Part shown: positions 13,313-13,506 of the stretch, one piece after another
How the letters are laid out: each line of letters begins with the position of its first letter
How positions within the stretch are numbered: position 1 is the stretch's first letter
NCBI GenBank assembly: GCA_021790695.1
Contig: JAJYGJ010000220.1
Span: 1-13,506 of the forward strand
Length of the DNA: 13,506 nucleotides
DNA from: Nitrospirota bacterium
Lineage (GTDB): Bacteria > Nitrospirota > Thermodesulfovibrionia > Thermodesulfovibrionales > JdFR-88
Direction of reading: 5' to 3'
The notes under the pieces: model-generated
Seen by the model: the letters and a program-made list of their open reading frames with translations, nothing else
What the model was told of the DNA's origin: nothing
The model's database searches: none
Position numbers and translations under genes: made by a program

Positions 13313-13506
13313 TTAGTCAAGGGCTACCTGGGACATGATATAACCGTCTTGCCAAGGAGTCCGGTTTTTCATTATGACGTTAAGGGTGCACAGCAATTTG
13401 CGCATACAGGCTGTCAGTGCGACTTTGGGTTTCTTACCTGCCTCTATGAGGCGACGGTAGAAACGGCTGATGGCCGGGTTGAAACGAGAGGCGCTGATGA
13501 CGGCCA
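13313..13506 (-). mobile_element. IS110-family transposase, C-terminal 63 residues (cut by window edge)
   Basis: The complement of the right edge translates without interruption to the TAA at 13313-13315: ISASRFNPAISRFYRRLIEA, GKKPKVALTACMRKLLCTLN, then VIMKNRTPWQDG. The SRFNP--S-FY-RL--AGK-KKVAL-AC-RKLL--LN-M---TPW pattern is the conserved C-terminal tail of IS110/IS116/IS902 transposases (Transposase_20 region). These are DEDD-type enzymes that recombine with the help of an element-encoded bridge (seek) RNA and leave no long terminal inverted repeats. The N-terminal catalytic domain and most of the element are beyond the right edge, so intactness cannot be judged. This end of the element should lie within the roughly 100 bp left of 13313 if it is of the IS110 subgroup, or further left if it is IS1111-like with its RNA gene downstream of the transposase. 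Confidence 0.9.

Noticed and set aside
1..13506. CRISPR array, rRNA or riboswitch
   Set aside because: No regularly spaced repeats of 25-40 bases, no rRNA signature sequence, and no recognisable purine, cobalamin or other riboswitch core upstream of purL or cobA-hemD.

Overview
The window is G+C-rich bacterial chromosome. It falls into a conserved housekeeping part (about 1-10980) and a smaller, more A+T-rich accessory part (about 11240-13506). The protein families (small-type PurL, PurF with a propeptide and an Fe-S-type cysteine, a CobA-HemD fusion, a PhoU-like orphan, a lipoprotein) would suit an environmental Gram-negative bacterium of the Nitrospirota or Desulfobacterota (deltaproteobacterial) kind. 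That placement is an impression from protein similarity, and the sequence alone does not settle it.

Housekeeping part. On the minus strand, purL (TTG start) runs into purF with a 23-bp overlap; purF leaves the window at its left edge. A gene-free stretch of about 720 bp, with a probable purL promoter and a strong hairpin terminator, separates purL from a small lipoprotein gene that has its own sigma70-like promoter. Divergent from this is a PhoU-like gene on the plus strand. Its stop codon overlaps, within a shared CTAG, the stop of the last gene of a minus-strand run: cobA-hemD fusion, polyprenol-phosphate-mannose synthase, mannose-1-phosphate guanylyltransferase/isomerase, and a large GT-C-like membrane protein. 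The last three overlap or nearly touch. Together they make a coherent pathway: mannose phosphate to GDP-mannose, to lipid-linked mannose, to a membrane glycosyltransferase acting on the outer side of the membrane. A tRNA-Val(GAC) with encoded CCA and a terminator sits divergently next to cobA-hemD.

Accessory part. Beyond the tRNA lie a hicBA toxin-antitoxin locus with an intact antitoxin and a doubly broken toxin, a DUF5659-like small gene with a one-base frameshift, a 222-residue protein of unknown function with an apparent C-terminal helix-turn-helix, a gene-free stretch with ACAAAG-type repeats, and the 3' end of an IS110-family transposase at the right edge. The pattern (tRNA flank, toxin-antitoxin remnant, broken small genes, insertion sequence, lower G+C) looks like a decaying island or integration hotspot.

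I did not find a clearly new defence or mobile system. The best leads are the lipid-mannose operon with its unassigned GT-C enzyme, the 222-residue unknown protein, and the flank of the IS110 element, where a bridge RNA may lie.
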